Source: JAXMDC01 sp046349035 (GTDB lineage Bacteria > Pseudomonadota > Alphaproteobacteria > Rhizobiales > Kaistiaceae). From it: a stretch of DNA of 64,000 bases. The notes below the pieces were generated by a model, which was not told where the DNA came from, did not search any database, and was given only the letters and a program-made list of their open reading frames with translations. Shown here piece by piece: positions 40,767 to 49,323 of this stretch. The first letter of the stretch is position 1. Each line of letters starts with the position of its first letter. The translations under genes were made by a program, and so were the position numbers. The stretch covers positions 248,001-312,000 of the forward strand of contig JAXMDC010000002.1 of assembly GCA_046349035.1 (NCBI GenBank), written 5' to 3'.

Positions 40767-41150
40767 ATGCGCTTTCGCGGCGGCTTCCGGCACCTCCTTC
40801 TGGCGCTTGCGGCCTTCGCGCCGGCGTTTGCCGATGCGCAAACCCTGACGCTGCCGACCAGCGGCTTCATCTCCGGGCGGGCGGCGGTCGAGAAGGACAT
40901 CGCCGACGGCAATGCCATCTTCGCGGCGCGGGTCCGCGGCGTCTATGTCGGCGCGCCGCTGCCCATCGCCATCCCCCAATTCGCCTATCTGACGCGCGAC
41001 GGCGCCAAGACCCTCGTCGTCGTGGTCCAGGCCGAGGTGGCGAACGGGACGGTTCTCATCGGCGTCCGCGACACCCGTGGCAAGGACGCCGTCGCCACCG
41101 GCAATGAGATCGAACTCCTCGGCATCGACTCGCCGATCCCGATGAACTGA
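40767..41150 (+). CDS. Secreted protein of unknown function, 127 aa
   Basis: The start ATG 40767 has GGAGGGAC just upstream; signal peptide residues 1-25 (ends FADAQ). The mature part is mostly strands: TLPTSGFISGRAAVEKDIADGNAIFAARVRGVYVG, KTLVVVVQAEVANGTVLIGVRD, NEIELLGIDSPIPMN. I do not recognise the family. It faces the TPR gene at 41184 (convergent). Confidence 0.6.
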   Translation: MRFRGGFRHLLLALAAFAPAFADAQTLTLPTSGFISGRAAVEKDIADGNAIFAARVRGVYVGAPLPIAIPQFAYLTRDGAKTLVVVVQAEVANGTVLIGVRDTRGKDAVATGNEIELLGIDSPIPMN

Positions 41151-41183
41151 AGCGCCAGCGCCGGCCGCAGCCGCGCCGCCCTG

Positions 41184-42440
41184 TCAGCGCTCGAGGAAGC
41201 GGAGCTGCTGGTTGCTCAGCCGGTCGTCCGGGTCGATTGCCTGCGCCTTGCGGAAATCGGCGATCGCTTGTGGGCGCAGGCCGAGCGCCGCATAGGAGAG
41301 GCCGCGATTGCCGTAAGCCTCGACATAGGTCGGATGGAACTCGATCGCCTGGGTGAAGTCGGCGATGGCGCGCTCGCTGTCGCGCTTGGCCACATAGGCC
41401 TTGCCGCGGGAATTGAGGGCGTTGAAGTCCTTGGGGTTGATGGCAATCGCCCGGTCGTAGTCGGCGATCGCCTCGTCGATGCCGCCGAGCGCCTGAAGCG
41501 CGTTGCCGCGATTCCAATAGGCGACGCCGTTCTTTGGATTGATGGCGATCGAGAAATCGTAATCGGCGATCGCTTTGCGGTAGTTGCGCAGGCCTTCGTA
41601 AGCGGCGCCGCGACAGTTGTAGCCGATGAAGTTTCCGGGATCGCGCCTGATGACCTCGCTGCAGTCGGCAACGGCGCGGTCGTACTGGCGATTGTTGCTA
41701 TAGGCGACGCCGCGCGAGCTGTAGAGCCACAGGAGGTTGGGATCGAGCCGGATCGCCTCGCTGTAGTCGGCGATGGCCGCCTCCCATCCGCCCTTCTTGG
41801 TGATCAGCCGTTGACGGAAATGGGCGTGCCCCCGCTGGCCGAAGGCGAACGCGGAAGAGGGGTCGAGGGTCACCGCCGCGGTGAGGTCGGCGATCGCCTT
41901 GTCGAACGCGCCCTTTTCCGTCCACGCCATGCCGCGCCGGGCATGGGCCAGTCCGTCCCTGGCATCGATCTCGATCGCCGCTGAATGATCGGCAAGTGCC
42001 GCGTCGTAGTCGCGAAGGCCGAAGTGAGCGATGCCGCGATGGTCGTAGGCCGGGCCGTGCCTGGGATCGATCGCGATCGCTTGGCTGCAGTCGGCGATAG
42101 CCGCCGCGTGGTCCTCCTTGCTTTCATACGCCTCGCAGCGTTGCGCCAAGGCAGCGGCGCTCGCCGGGTCGAGCCGAATCGCCTCGCTATAGTCGGCAAT
42201 GGCGCGTTCGTAGTCCTTTCGGTTGAACCACCCCCGGCCGCGGTTCCTGAAGGCTTCGGCGCGCACGCTTGCCGTTTCGCTTGCGTCCTCGGCGATCCGT
42301 CCGCAGGCGGCGTTGGCGGCCTCCGGCTTCCCGGCGCTGGCGGCGCACTCGGCCCGGTCGGCCGGTGTCGCGGCCGCTGCCGGCGTCGCGAGCAGGACGC
42401 TGAGACCGAGAAGCAGGACGCTCGATCCGCGCGCCGGCAT
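41184..42440 (-). CDS. Secreted TPR protein with about ten repeats, 418 aa
   Basis: Signal peptide 1-25 (ends AAAA), then a Cys-rich start (AECAASAGKPEAANAACGRI) and consecutive TPR units from about residue 58 to the end, each Y-x-x-R-G...A-I-A-D-Y/F-x-x-A-I-x-x-x-P (e.g. AYDHRGIAHFGLRDYDAALADHSAAIEIDA). It resembles the TPR proteins at 1767 and 43920. Probably a periplasmic scaffold; partner unknown. Two membrane/redox genes upstream lie in the same direction. Confidence 0.88.
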   Translation of the reverse strand: MPARGSSVLLLGLSVLLATPAAAATPADRAECAASAGKPEAANAACGRIAEDASETASVRAEAFRNRGRGWFNRKDYERAIADYSEAIRLDPASAAALAQRCEAYESKEDHAAAIADCSQAIAIDPRHGPAYDHRGIAHFGLRDYDAALADHSAAIEIDARDGLAHARRGMAWTEKGAFDKAIADLTAAVTLDPSSAFAFGQRGHAHFRQRLITKKGGWEAAIADYSEAIRLDPNLLWLYSSRGVAYSNNRQYDRAVADCSEVIRRDPGNFIGYNCRGAAYEGLRNYRKAIADYDFSIAINPKNGVAYWNRGNALQALGGIDEAIADYDRAIAINPKDFNALNSRGKAYVAKRDSERAIADFTQAIEFHPTYVEAYGNRGLSYAALGLRPQAIADFRKAQAIDPDDRLSNQQLRFLER

Positions 42441-42452
42441 GGCGATCCAAGC

Positions 42453-43112
42453 CTATTTCGGCTCGACGCCGCCAGCCCGCCGCCGCGCGGCGAGGGGCTT
42501 CATCACCCGCAGGTGCAGCAGCGTCGCGCTGGTGGCGAGCAGCACGGCGATGCAGAGGAACCACTTCGACGCCGGCTCCATCGCCCCCTCGATCTGCACC
42601 GCATGCACCACCGTCGCCACCACCACGATCATCGCCACGCCGTTGTGGACGAGCCGCCAGGCCGAGTAGTCGAGACCGAGCCGGCGTCGGAGGACGACCA
42701 GGATCGCCGTCAGCACGACGCCCCACATCGCCGTCACGCCGTAGACCGAAAACGGCGTCGGCGCGACGAGGAGCAGTGCATCGCGCACGTCCTCAGGGCT
42801 GGCCAGATAGAGGCCGGCGACATGCAGCGCCACGCAGGCGAGGATGGCGACGCCGATGCGGCGATGCCAGAGCCGCTGCTGCAGCGGGCTGAGGCCCGGC
42901 AGGTACCGCGACCCGAGCAGCGGCTGGATCAGCAGCAGCGCCAGGCACACGATCCCGGCGGTGCCGCCAGCGATATAGACCGCCTCGCGATAGCCGAGCA
43001 GAGGGCTCGCCGCGGCGATCGCGACGGGCACCAGCATGGTGGCCAGAAGGGCGGACCAGACGATCAGCGCGACGGCGCGTCCTTGCCCCGCCGCGCGGCC
43101 CGGCTCCGACAA
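42453..43112 (-). CDS. Ferric-reductase-like haem b membrane protein, 219 aa
   Basis: About six membrane segments with paired His in two helices (LWHRRIGVAILACVALHVAG and WRLVHNGVAMIVVVATVVHAVQIEG), as in ferric reductase-like / MsrQ-type cytochromes that hold two b haems. TTG 43112, five bases after the stop of the upstream gene, is the likely start. It is coupled to the Tat-exported intradiol dioxygenase-like protein, which it may supply with electrons; this is an inference. Confidence 0.75.
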   Translation of the reverse strand: MSEPGRAAGQGRAVALIVWSALLATMLVPVAIAAASPLLGYREAVYIAGGTAGIVCLALLLIQPLLGSRYLPGLSPLQQRLWHRRIGVAILACVALHVAGLYLASPEDVRDALLLVAPTPFSVYGVTAMWGVVLTAILVVLRRRLGLDYSAWRLVHNGVAMIVVVATVVHAVQIEGAMEPASKWFLCIAVLLATSATLLHLRVMKPLAARRRAGGVEPK

Positions 43113-43116
43113 TGGC

Positions 43117-43614
43117 TCAGGCCGGGGCGAGCACGAAATCGACGCTGAGCGAGGTGTCGGTCGCCTTGCCGAGCAGCGGCCGCAGGAACACGGTCTTAAA
43201 CGCCTTGTCGTCGTAGGCGAGGTGCGCGTGCGGCTGACCAAGGCTCGGCACGATCTGGGGCATTTCCAGCCGGAAGGTGCCATCGGCGGCGGTGAGCACG
43301 CTGCCGTGGTTGCGCGGGTCGGGTTCGCTGCCGACGGTGGTTGCCGCCCAGATCTGGATGCGCTGGCCCTTGAGCGGCGTGCCGTCGCCGGCTTTGAGCA
43401 CCCGCCCGGAGACCACGAAGCCGGTTCCGAGGCGCTCGACCAGCGGCGCGCCGGGCCGGTAGTTGTTGGCGCCGCCCGGCATCGTCTCGGTCGGCGCGAA
43501 GGCGCCCGCCGCCAGCAGCGGCGAAATCGACATCAGCGGTCCGCCGACGAGGGCCGCGCCGGCCGAACCGGCGCCGAGGAGGAAGGAACGGCGGTCGTAG
43601 AAGCGAAGGCTCAT
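43117..43614 (-). CDS. Tat-exported intradiol ring-cleavage dioxygenase-like protein, 165 aa
   Basis: The signal has the twin arginine (YDRRSFLLGAGSAGAALVGG). The domain shows GRVLKAGDGTPLKGQRIQIWAAT, HGSVLTAADGTFRLEMPQIVPSLGQPHAHLAYDD, with the two His of the iron site (PHAH), and Tyr in NNYRPGAP. Intradiol dioxygenases cleave catechols with Fe(III). At 165 residues it is shorter than the cytosolic enzymes; periplasmic members are poorly known. The start ATG 43614 has GGAGA nine bases before. Downstream is the haem membrane gene. Confidence 0.7.
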   Translation of the reverse strand: MSLRFYDRRSFLLGAGSAGAALVGGPLMSISPLLAAGAFAPTETMPGGANNYRPGAPLVERLGTGFVVSGRVLKAGDGTPLKGQRIQIWAATTVGSEPDPRNHGSVLTAADGTFRLEMPQIVPSLGQPHAHLAYDDKAFKTVFLRPLLGKATDTSLSVDFVLAPA

Positions 43615-43919
43615 CGGGAGGTCTCCATTCTTCCAGCTGTTTCGTCTGGCAGCTGCTTCGTCTGGCTGCCGGTTCGTCCCGCCCTGCGGCTCGGCACCGT
43701 TTAACGAATGGGGGCCAAACCCGTTGACGGAATCCAGCCACAAACTCTCGCCGAGGTCCATCGAAAATGTCAGCGGCCCCGTCAACGCGCAACGCTCACG
43801 ACGGTTTCCCGCACCGCTGTCCGCCCGCCCTCCGGGCGCCCCGCCGCCCCCGCCGCTTCATCTGGCGTTCAGGTTGCGCGGTGTTACACTCGCTCAACCC
43901 AGCCGCTTGGGAGGGTCGC

Positions 43920-45707
43920 ATGGTGGGGATCGCGCGCCGCGTTGTCGTTGCCCTGTCGCTGGCCGCCGCGTTGCTCGCGGCGCCGGCCTTCGCCGACGAC
44001 AAGACCGATTGCGACCGCGGCTCGCCGGATGCCCGCATCAAGAGCTGCACCGTCCTCATCACCATGGGGCTGCTGAAGGGGCACGACCTCGCCTCGATCT
44101 TCCTCAACCGCGGCACCGCCTACGGCCAGACCAATCGGCACGACGCGGCGCTCGCCGACTTCAACCGCGCCCTTCAGCTCTGGCCGGATTGGTGGGTCGC
44201 CCAGTCGGCTCGCGGCTACGTTTATTCGATGAAGGGGCAATACGACCTCGCCATCGCCGACTTTGGCCGCGTGATCCAGACCCAGCCGCGCGAGGCCGAC
44301 GCCTATCTCGGCCGGGCCGATGCCTATCGCGGCAAGGGCCAGGCGGACCTCGCCATCGCCGATTTCACCAAGGCGATCGCGCTGAAGCCCGACGCGGTGT
44401 TCGCCTTCGCCGGCCGTGCCGCGGCCTATCACAGCCTCAAGTCCTACGATCTCGCCATCGCCGATCTGACGCGGGCGATCCGCCTCAACCCGGATGTCGC
44501 GGCGTTCTTCGTTCGTCGCGGCGATGCCTACCGCGAGAAGTCGCAGACCGATCTCGCCCTTGCCGACTATGGCCAGGCGATCCGCCTCGCTCCGACCAGC
44601 GAGACCGCCTTGGCGAGCCGCGCCAGCCTCTACCGCGCCAAGGGCGATCACGACCGCGCCATCGCCGATTACGATGCGGCGATCGCGCTGAAGGCGGACT
44701 TCGGCACTGCGTTCCTTGGGCGCGGCCTCTCCTACGAGGCCAAGGGCGACCAGGCCAACGCTCTGGCGGACCTGGTCAATGCCGAGAAACTGCTTCCCGC
44801 CGACAGCCCGTTCCGCGCCGACGCCGCAAATCGCGTCGCCGCCCTGCGGGTCGCCGGCGCCGATGCGGCGCGCCTTGCCGCGCTGCAGGCTGCCGGCGCC
44901 GCTCCGCCTCCGGTCGCGGTCGCCGCCGCGCCCGCCGCTGTCGCCGCCGCTCCGGCCGCAGGGCCGCCTCCGGCCGCGGCGCCGATCCCGCTCGGGCGGC
45001 GCGTCGCCCTCGTCGTCGGCAATGGCGCCTATACCGGCGTGCCGGCGCTGCCCAACCCGACCGGCGATGCCGGCCTCGTCGCCGCCTCGCTGAAGGCGGT
45101 CGGCTTCGACGTCCGCGTCGTCAACAATGCCGGCCGCGACGACTTCCTGAAGGCGCTCCACGCCTTCCAGGGTCAGGCCGATGGCGCCGACTGGGCGGTG
45201 GTCTATTTCGCCGGCCACGGCATCGAAATGGGCGGCACCAACTTCCTCGTCCCGGTCGATGCCAAGCTCGCCGAGGACCGCGACGTTCCCGACGAGACGG
45301 TGTCGCTCGACCGCGTGCTTGCTGCCGTCGACGGCGCGCGCGGCCTGAAGATGGTGGTGCTCGACGCCTGCCGTAACAACCCGTTCGTCGCCTCGATGAA
45401 GCGGAGCGGCGCATCGAGCCGCGCCGTCGGGCGGGGCCTCGCCCTGGTCGAGCCGGCGCAGGCAACCCTTGTCGCCTACGCCGCCAAGGCCGGCAGCGTC
45501 GCCTCCGACGGCGATGCCGGCAACAGCCCCTTCGCCAAGGCCTTCGCCCAGCGCGTCGGCGAGCCGGGCGTCGAAATCGGCAAGATGTTCCGCCTCGTCC
45601 GCGACGACGTCCTTGCCGCGACCGGCCAGAAGCAGGAGCCCTTCGTCTACGGCTCGCTCCCCGGCACCGACTTCTTCTTCAAGCCGCCGACCGTCGGCCA
45701 GCGCTAG
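43920..45707 (+). CDS. TPR protein with C-terminal caspase-like (peptidase C14) domain, 595 aa
   Basis: Signal peptide 1-25; about seven TPR units (residues 60-290); a Pro/Ala-rich linker (310-356); then a C14 domain: RVALVVGNGAYTGVPALPNP, VVYFAGHGIE with H433, VVLDACRNNPF with C484, and ALVEPAQATLVAYAAKAGSVA. Both catalytic residues are present. Metacaspase-like proteins of alphaproteobacteria are exported, cut after basic or acidic residues, and their roles are unclear. The TPR part is related to proteins at 1767 and 41184. GGAGGG precedes ATG 43920. Confidence 0.92.
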   Translation: MVGIARRVVVALSLAAALLAAPAFADDKTDCDRGSPDARIKSCTVLITMGLLKGHDLASIFLNRGTAYGQTNRHDAALADFNRALQLWPDWWVAQSARGYVYSMKGQYDLAIADFGRVIQTQPREADAYLGRADAYRGKGQADLAIADFTKAIALKPDAVFAFAGRAAAYHSLKSYDLAIADLTRAIRLNPDVAAFFVRRGDAYREKSQTDLALADYGQAIRLAPTSETALASRASLYRAKGDHDRAIADYDAAIALKADFGTAFLGRGLSYEAKGDQANALADLVNAEKLLPADSPFRADAANRVAALRVAGADAARLAALQAAGAAPPPVAVAAAPAAVAAAPAAGPPPAAAPIPLGRRVALVVGNGAYTGVPALPNPTGDAGLVAASLKAVGFDVRVVNNAGRDDFLKALHAFQGQADGADWAVVYFAGHGIEMGGTNFLVPVDAKLAEDRDVPDETVSLDRVLAAVDGARGLKMVVLDACRNNPFVASMKRSGASSRAVGRGLALVEPAQATLVAYAAKAGSVASDGDAGNSPFAKAFAQRVGEPGVEIGKMFRLVRDDVLAATGQKQEPFVYGSLPGTDFFFKPPTVGQR

Positions 45708-45807
45708 CGAGCCGCGCTCGATCCCCAAGCCGTGCGCGCCGCCCTCTTGCGTCGCGGCGGCGGCTGCGCTTCTGATAGGCGCGGGGGTATTGGGGCTCGT
45801 GTTCTAA

Positions 45808-46713
45808 ATGCGGAGAAGTCTTGCGGCGCTCGGCGGCGCCGTCGTGGCGTTGTGGGCAGGCGGAGCCGAGGCGCAGCGCGCCGCCCCAGCGGCGCGGACG
45901 CCCGCCGCCGTAACCTGGAAGGGCGAAGCGGTTCAACAGGGGCGGACCGGCACCTTTCGCGTCGAGGTGACGCTGATGGGGACGGGCGGCATCACCCGCT
46001 ATCCCGAACAGTCCTGCACCGGCACGCTGAAGCGGATCGGCGTCAGCGGCGCCTATTCGTTCTTCGCCGAGGAGATCACGCAAGGGCGTTACGACGCCGC
46101 CACCAATGCCGGTTGCTTCGACGGCACGGTGACGCTGAACGAGACTGGCGGCAAGCTGCACTATGGCTGGTTCGGCGTTACCTCCGGCGAGACGGTGATC
46201 GCCGGTGCGGTGCTGACGAAAGACGGTGCGACTTCGGCCGGCACGCCGGTCGCCGCGGCAACCGTCGATGCGCCGCCCACCGCCGCGGCCCCGCCCACCC
46301 CGCCGGCGGCACCGGCAAGGGCGCCCCAGGCTCCGGCCGCGACGCCGGCAGGCCGCGGCAACGCTGCCACCGGCAATGCCGCCGCGACCGGCGCCGTCGC
46401 ACCGGCCCCGCTGGCCGCGGGCGGTGGCGCGAAGCTGCAACCGGACGAGATCCAGTTGATCTTCGGCCCCGGCTCGCCGATCGCCGCGCTCGACCCTGCC
46501 GGACGGAAATCGACCTTGGTCTTCCGCGGCGATGGCACCGCCAGCGCGTCGCCCGCCTCCGGCCCGGCGCTGACCGGCACTTGGCGCTTCTCCGCCGACG
46601 GCTACTGCTCCAAATGGAGCGGCGCCGGCGAGCGCTGCTTCACCGTCCGCCGCGCCGCCGCCGGCTTCGACGTCCTCGACGCCGACAACCGGCTGATCGC
46701 CCACTGGGAGTAG
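45808..46713 (+). CDS. Secreted protein of unknown function, 301 aa
   Basis: Signal peptide 1-22 (ends AEAQ). Residues 30-145 are a beta-rich domain (GRTGTFRVEVTLMGTGGITRYPEQSCTGTLKRI, CFDGTVTLNETGGKLHYGWFG) with two Cys; residues 150-210 are an Ala/Pro linker; a second beta domain (residues 215-301) has TLVFRGDGTASAS, LTGTWRFSADGYCSKWSGAGERCFTVRR, similar to sensing-type lipocalin/avidin-like 'G-T-W-x-x-x-x-D-G' domains. I do not recognise a named family. It follows the TPR-caspase gene by 100 bp. Confidence 0.65.
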   Translation: MRRSLAALGGAVVALWAGGAEAQRAAPAARTPAAVTWKGEAVQQGRTGTFRVEVTLMGTGGITRYPEQSCTGTLKRIGVSGAYSFFAEEITQGRYDAATNAGCFDGTVTLNETGGKLHYGWFGVTSGETVIAGAVLTKDGATSAGTPVAAATVDAPPTAAAPPTPPAAPARAPQAPAATPAGRGNAATGNAAATGAVAPAPLAAGGGAKLQPDEIQLIFGPGSPIAALDPAGRKSTLVFRGDGTASASPASGPALTGTWRFSADGYCSKWSGAGERCFTVRRAAAGFDVLDADNRLIAHWE

Positions 46714-46859
46714 GGGGGGCGTCCTGTGCGAAGCGGCGGCGCGATTTCCAATTTGCGCGCGACCGCGATCACGCGACCATAAGCAACAAGCGGCCCGCGA
46801 TTGGCGCCGACTTACCTTGGCGGCGCCGAAGGGGAGAGGCCGGGCCGGCCCCCTTCGAC

Positions 46860-47729
46860 CTACTCCCCGCGGCCGATGGCGCGGGCGCTCTCGATGACGC
46901 CGTGCGCGTCGTGCCCGGTCTTCAGCCAGAAGAGCAGCAGCGCCGGCAGGCCGGCGGCGAGGATCAGCGCCTGCAGCATCAGCCCGACGAGGCCGGTGAG
47001 GGCGAGGAGGGCCAGCTGAACCGCGCCGAAGGCGAGGGAGACGAGGAGCGGCGAGAGCACCACCGATGCCGCGGCGACGAAGGTCCACTTCAGCGGGTTC
47101 GTCTCGCCGGAGCCGAAGATCGTGCCGACGATGCCGAAGAGGCTGAGGGCGACGAACAGCACCATCAGCAGGAAGCCGAAGGTGTCGCCGCCGGTGAGGC
47201 GCTCTTCGAGCACCGCGAAGATCGCGTCAGGCAGGCGCGGCAGGATCTGCAGCCCGGCGATCGGCGCGAGCAGGATCGCCGGCCCTTCCGTGGTGCCGGG
47301 GCAGAGGAGGACGATGTCGCACGCCTCCGCCCAGCGCTTGCAGATCGGCCCGAAGCCGGCCGAGGCCAGCATGGCGTCGCTGAGCCCGCCCATCGCCGGC
47401 CGCGACGCGAATTCCACGCAGCCGCTATTGGCCGCCCGCGGCTCGCAGACGACGAGGTTGCTGTAGGTGCAGGATTCGAAGCGCTTCATGAAGGCGTCGG
47501 AGAGGCCGGCAATCGACACCGAGCCGATGGCGCTCGCTGCCGCCTCGTCGGCCGCCTTTATTCGGGAGAACACCTCTTTATGCTCCGAGGCGATCAGCAC
47601 CAGCGTGGTCGCGAACAGGAGAAACGGCAGAATCCAGCGGCGGAACAGGCCGCCGCCCGGCATCCGGCCATGCAGCGCCGGTCCGCCAAGCGAAAGGCCG
47701 CCATCGGCGGTCGCAGGAATGTCGCTCAT
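46860..47729 (-). CDS. Membrane protein of unknown function, 289 aa
   Basis: One anchor after a Gly-rich head (LFRRWILPFLLFATTLVLIAS), then a periplasmic part with several Cys (ESCTYSNLVVCEP, CVEF, CKRWAEACDIVLLC, probably disulfides), then three or four membrane helices in the C-terminal half (LLMVLFVALSLFGIVGTIFG, LLVSLAFGAVQLALLALTGLVGLMLQAL). Function and family not recognised. Convergent to 45808. Confidence 0.7.
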   Translation of the reverse strand: MSDIPATADGGLSLGGPALHGRMPGGGLFRRWILPFLLFATTLVLIASEHKEVFSRIKAADEAAASAIGSVSIAGLSDAFMKRFESCTYSNLVVCEPRAANSGCVEFASRPAMGGLSDAMLASAGFGPICKRWAEACDIVLLCPGTTEGPAILLAPIAGLQILPRLPDAIFAVLEERLTGGDTFGFLLMVLFVALSLFGIVGTIFGSGETNPLKWTFVAAASVVLSPLLVSLAFGAVQLALLALTGLVGLMLQALILAAGLPALLLFWLKTGHDAHGVIESARAIGRGE

Positions 47730-47854
47730 CGCTTCCTCCCGAAAGGTAGAGGTGTCGAACTTGGCGGGGAGGATGGCAGGCGGCGCTTGAAGCGGGCCTG
47801 AAGGCCGCCGTTATCGGCGGTTCATCATTGTGGCGGCAAAGCCGGGCCGGGGGC

Positions 47855-48736
47855 CTAGCTTGGGCCGGCCGGCGGCTGATGCGCCAGTGCCGCGGTGACG
47901 ATGTCGTTGATCGGCGCGGTCAGGCCGGTCGGCTTGACGACTAGTGGGGTCGGGCGCGTCACGCTCGCGGCAAGGCGGTTGACGAACCACAGCGGGCCTT
48001 GCGGCATCGCTGCCCGGCGGCCGGTCTTGAGCGCCACCGCCAAGCCGCCGCCCTGCGCCCGCGACACCTGCGCCGTGGCGGCGATGGCGTCCCAGGGGAT
48101 ACGTGCCTTGCTCAGACGCGCGTCGAAGATGCCGTCGCCGTCGATGGCGACCACCGTCGACGTGTCGCGGCTCGCAAGCGCATAGGTGAACGCCGCGAAA
48201 ACGAAGACGAGGCCGAAGGCGGCGAACATGGCCGCGAGCAGCACGCGGCCGAACGGCGCCATGTCGCCGAAGCCCCGGAGGGCAATGGCGGTGGCGAGCC
48301 ACAGCGAGAGCGCCGCCATGACCAGCGCGGCGGGCGCCGCGATGAGCGTCCAGTTCCGGTTCCAGCCTGCGGCGAAGGCGGGCGGCGCGGCCGGCTCATG
48401 CGTCAAGGCGAACTCCGCCCCGAGTTCGGCGCGAAGCGCCGCGGCGAGCGCCGCGACATCGGCGGCGTAGGCGGTCGCCGCCTCGGGATAGCCGAACAGC
48501 GCCGGCGGCTCCTTTTTTTTGGAGGTCTTGCGGAGTTGGCCGGCGGTCGCCTCCTCGTAGCGCTCGATCAGCGCCGCCGCCTGCGCCTTCACCGCACCGG
48601 ACAGCGGCAGCTGCTTGAGCCCGACCGCGTAGCCGAAGCGCCGCCGCGCCGCCTCGTTCTCCGCCCACAGGCAAACGCCGCCCTCGGCGGCAAGCGCCAG
48701 GCGCAGGGCATAGGTCGGAGCGGGAGAGGCGGCCAT
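47855..48736 (-). CDS. Membrane protein of unknown function, 293 aa
   Basis: An N-terminal soluble half (residues 1-120) with a Lys-rich TSKKKEPP patch precedes two membrane segments (WTLIAAPAALVMAALSLWLA, VLLAAMFAAFGLVFVFAAFTYA), after which the C-terminal part, IDGDGIFDARLSKARIPWDAIAATAQ, resembles a PH-like strand-loop domain of membrane proteins. No ribosome site is clear; TTG 48775 is an alternative start. Role unknown. Confidence 0.65.
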   Translation of the reverse strand: MAASPAPTYALRLALAAEGGVCLWAENEAARRRFGYAVGLKQLPLSGAVKAQAAALIERYEEATAGQLRKTSKKKEPPALFGYPEAATAYAADVAALAAALRAELGAEFALTHEPAAPPAFAAGWNRNWTLIAAPAALVMAALSLWLATAIALRGFGDMAPFGRVLLAAMFAAFGLVFVFAAFTYALASRDTSTVVAIDGDGIFDARLSKARIPWDAIAATAQVSRAQGGGLAVALKTGRRAAMPQGPLWFVNRLAASVTRPTPLVVKPTGLTAPINDIVTAALAHQPPAGPS

Positions 48737-48858
48737 CGCCGGGGGGAGTAGCCGGACGGCGGGGGAGTTGTCCAATCGGCTCTGGTGAACCGATCCTTCC
48801 GGCGCGCCGGGGACGGGGACCGAAACCCGGGCGTCACGCGCCGCGGCCTAAGCCGGCG

Positions 48859-49323
48859 TTAGTCCTTAGCCGCAAGCCAAAACAGGAACCATGCGATCGC
48901 GAAAGGCACACTGTTTGCGACACCCGCCATGGCCAGCGGCAAAAGGGAGCCGGCGATGAATGCCCGCGGGGCCGACGCGAAGATCAGCAGTCCGTAGAAC
49001 GCACCGACAAGCAAGACGAAGAAGCCAACAAGGTACAGAGGGAGCCTACCAAGACGCCGCAACAGCGGTGCACGCTCTGCACCGACTTCGCCCTCCAACG
49101 CCTTCTCGTCATCCGACTGGTTCCGCCGCTTAGCGAAGAGGGAGAGCAGCGCAATTGCGCAGGCGAGCCCGATCCATGTCGCGTGGCGCGAGGCGTCGAG
49201 CGGGACGAACCGTCTCCCCGGAACCGACATGGCGGCCGCGCGTAGGTCTACTAGAACGGCTGCCACGCCGAACGCGGCGAGCGCCCGCCGCAGCGGGCTG
49301 AGCGCTCGCCAGCGTTGGATCAC
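48859..49323 (-). CDS. Membrane protein coupled to the TROVE gene, 154 aa
   Basis: The GTG at 49323 overlaps the stop of the TROVE gene (GTGA), with GGGGGAAGC before it, so the two are co-translated. Four membrane segments are likely (ALAAFGVAAVLVDLRAA, TWIGLACAIALLSLFA, LYLVGFFVLLVGAFYGLLIFA, LAMAGVANSVPFAIAWFLFWL) with a charged loop containing KRRNQSDDEKAL. No family recognised. Strict coupling suggests a physical link between the Ro60-like protein and the membrane, which is inferred. Confidence 0.72.
   Translation of the reverse strand: MIQRWRALSPLRRALAAFGVAAVLVDLRAAAMSVPGRRFVPLDASRHATWIGLACAIALLSLFAKRRNQSDDEKALEGEVGAERAPLLRRLGRLPLYLVGFFVLLVGAFYGLLIFASAPRAFIAGSLLPLAMAGVANSVPFAIAWFLFWLAAKD

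Noticed and set aside
45708..45807. A short hydrophobic frame ending in TAA that overlaps the ATG of 45808
   Set aside because: No start codon with a ribosome site; probably leader DNA of the next gene.
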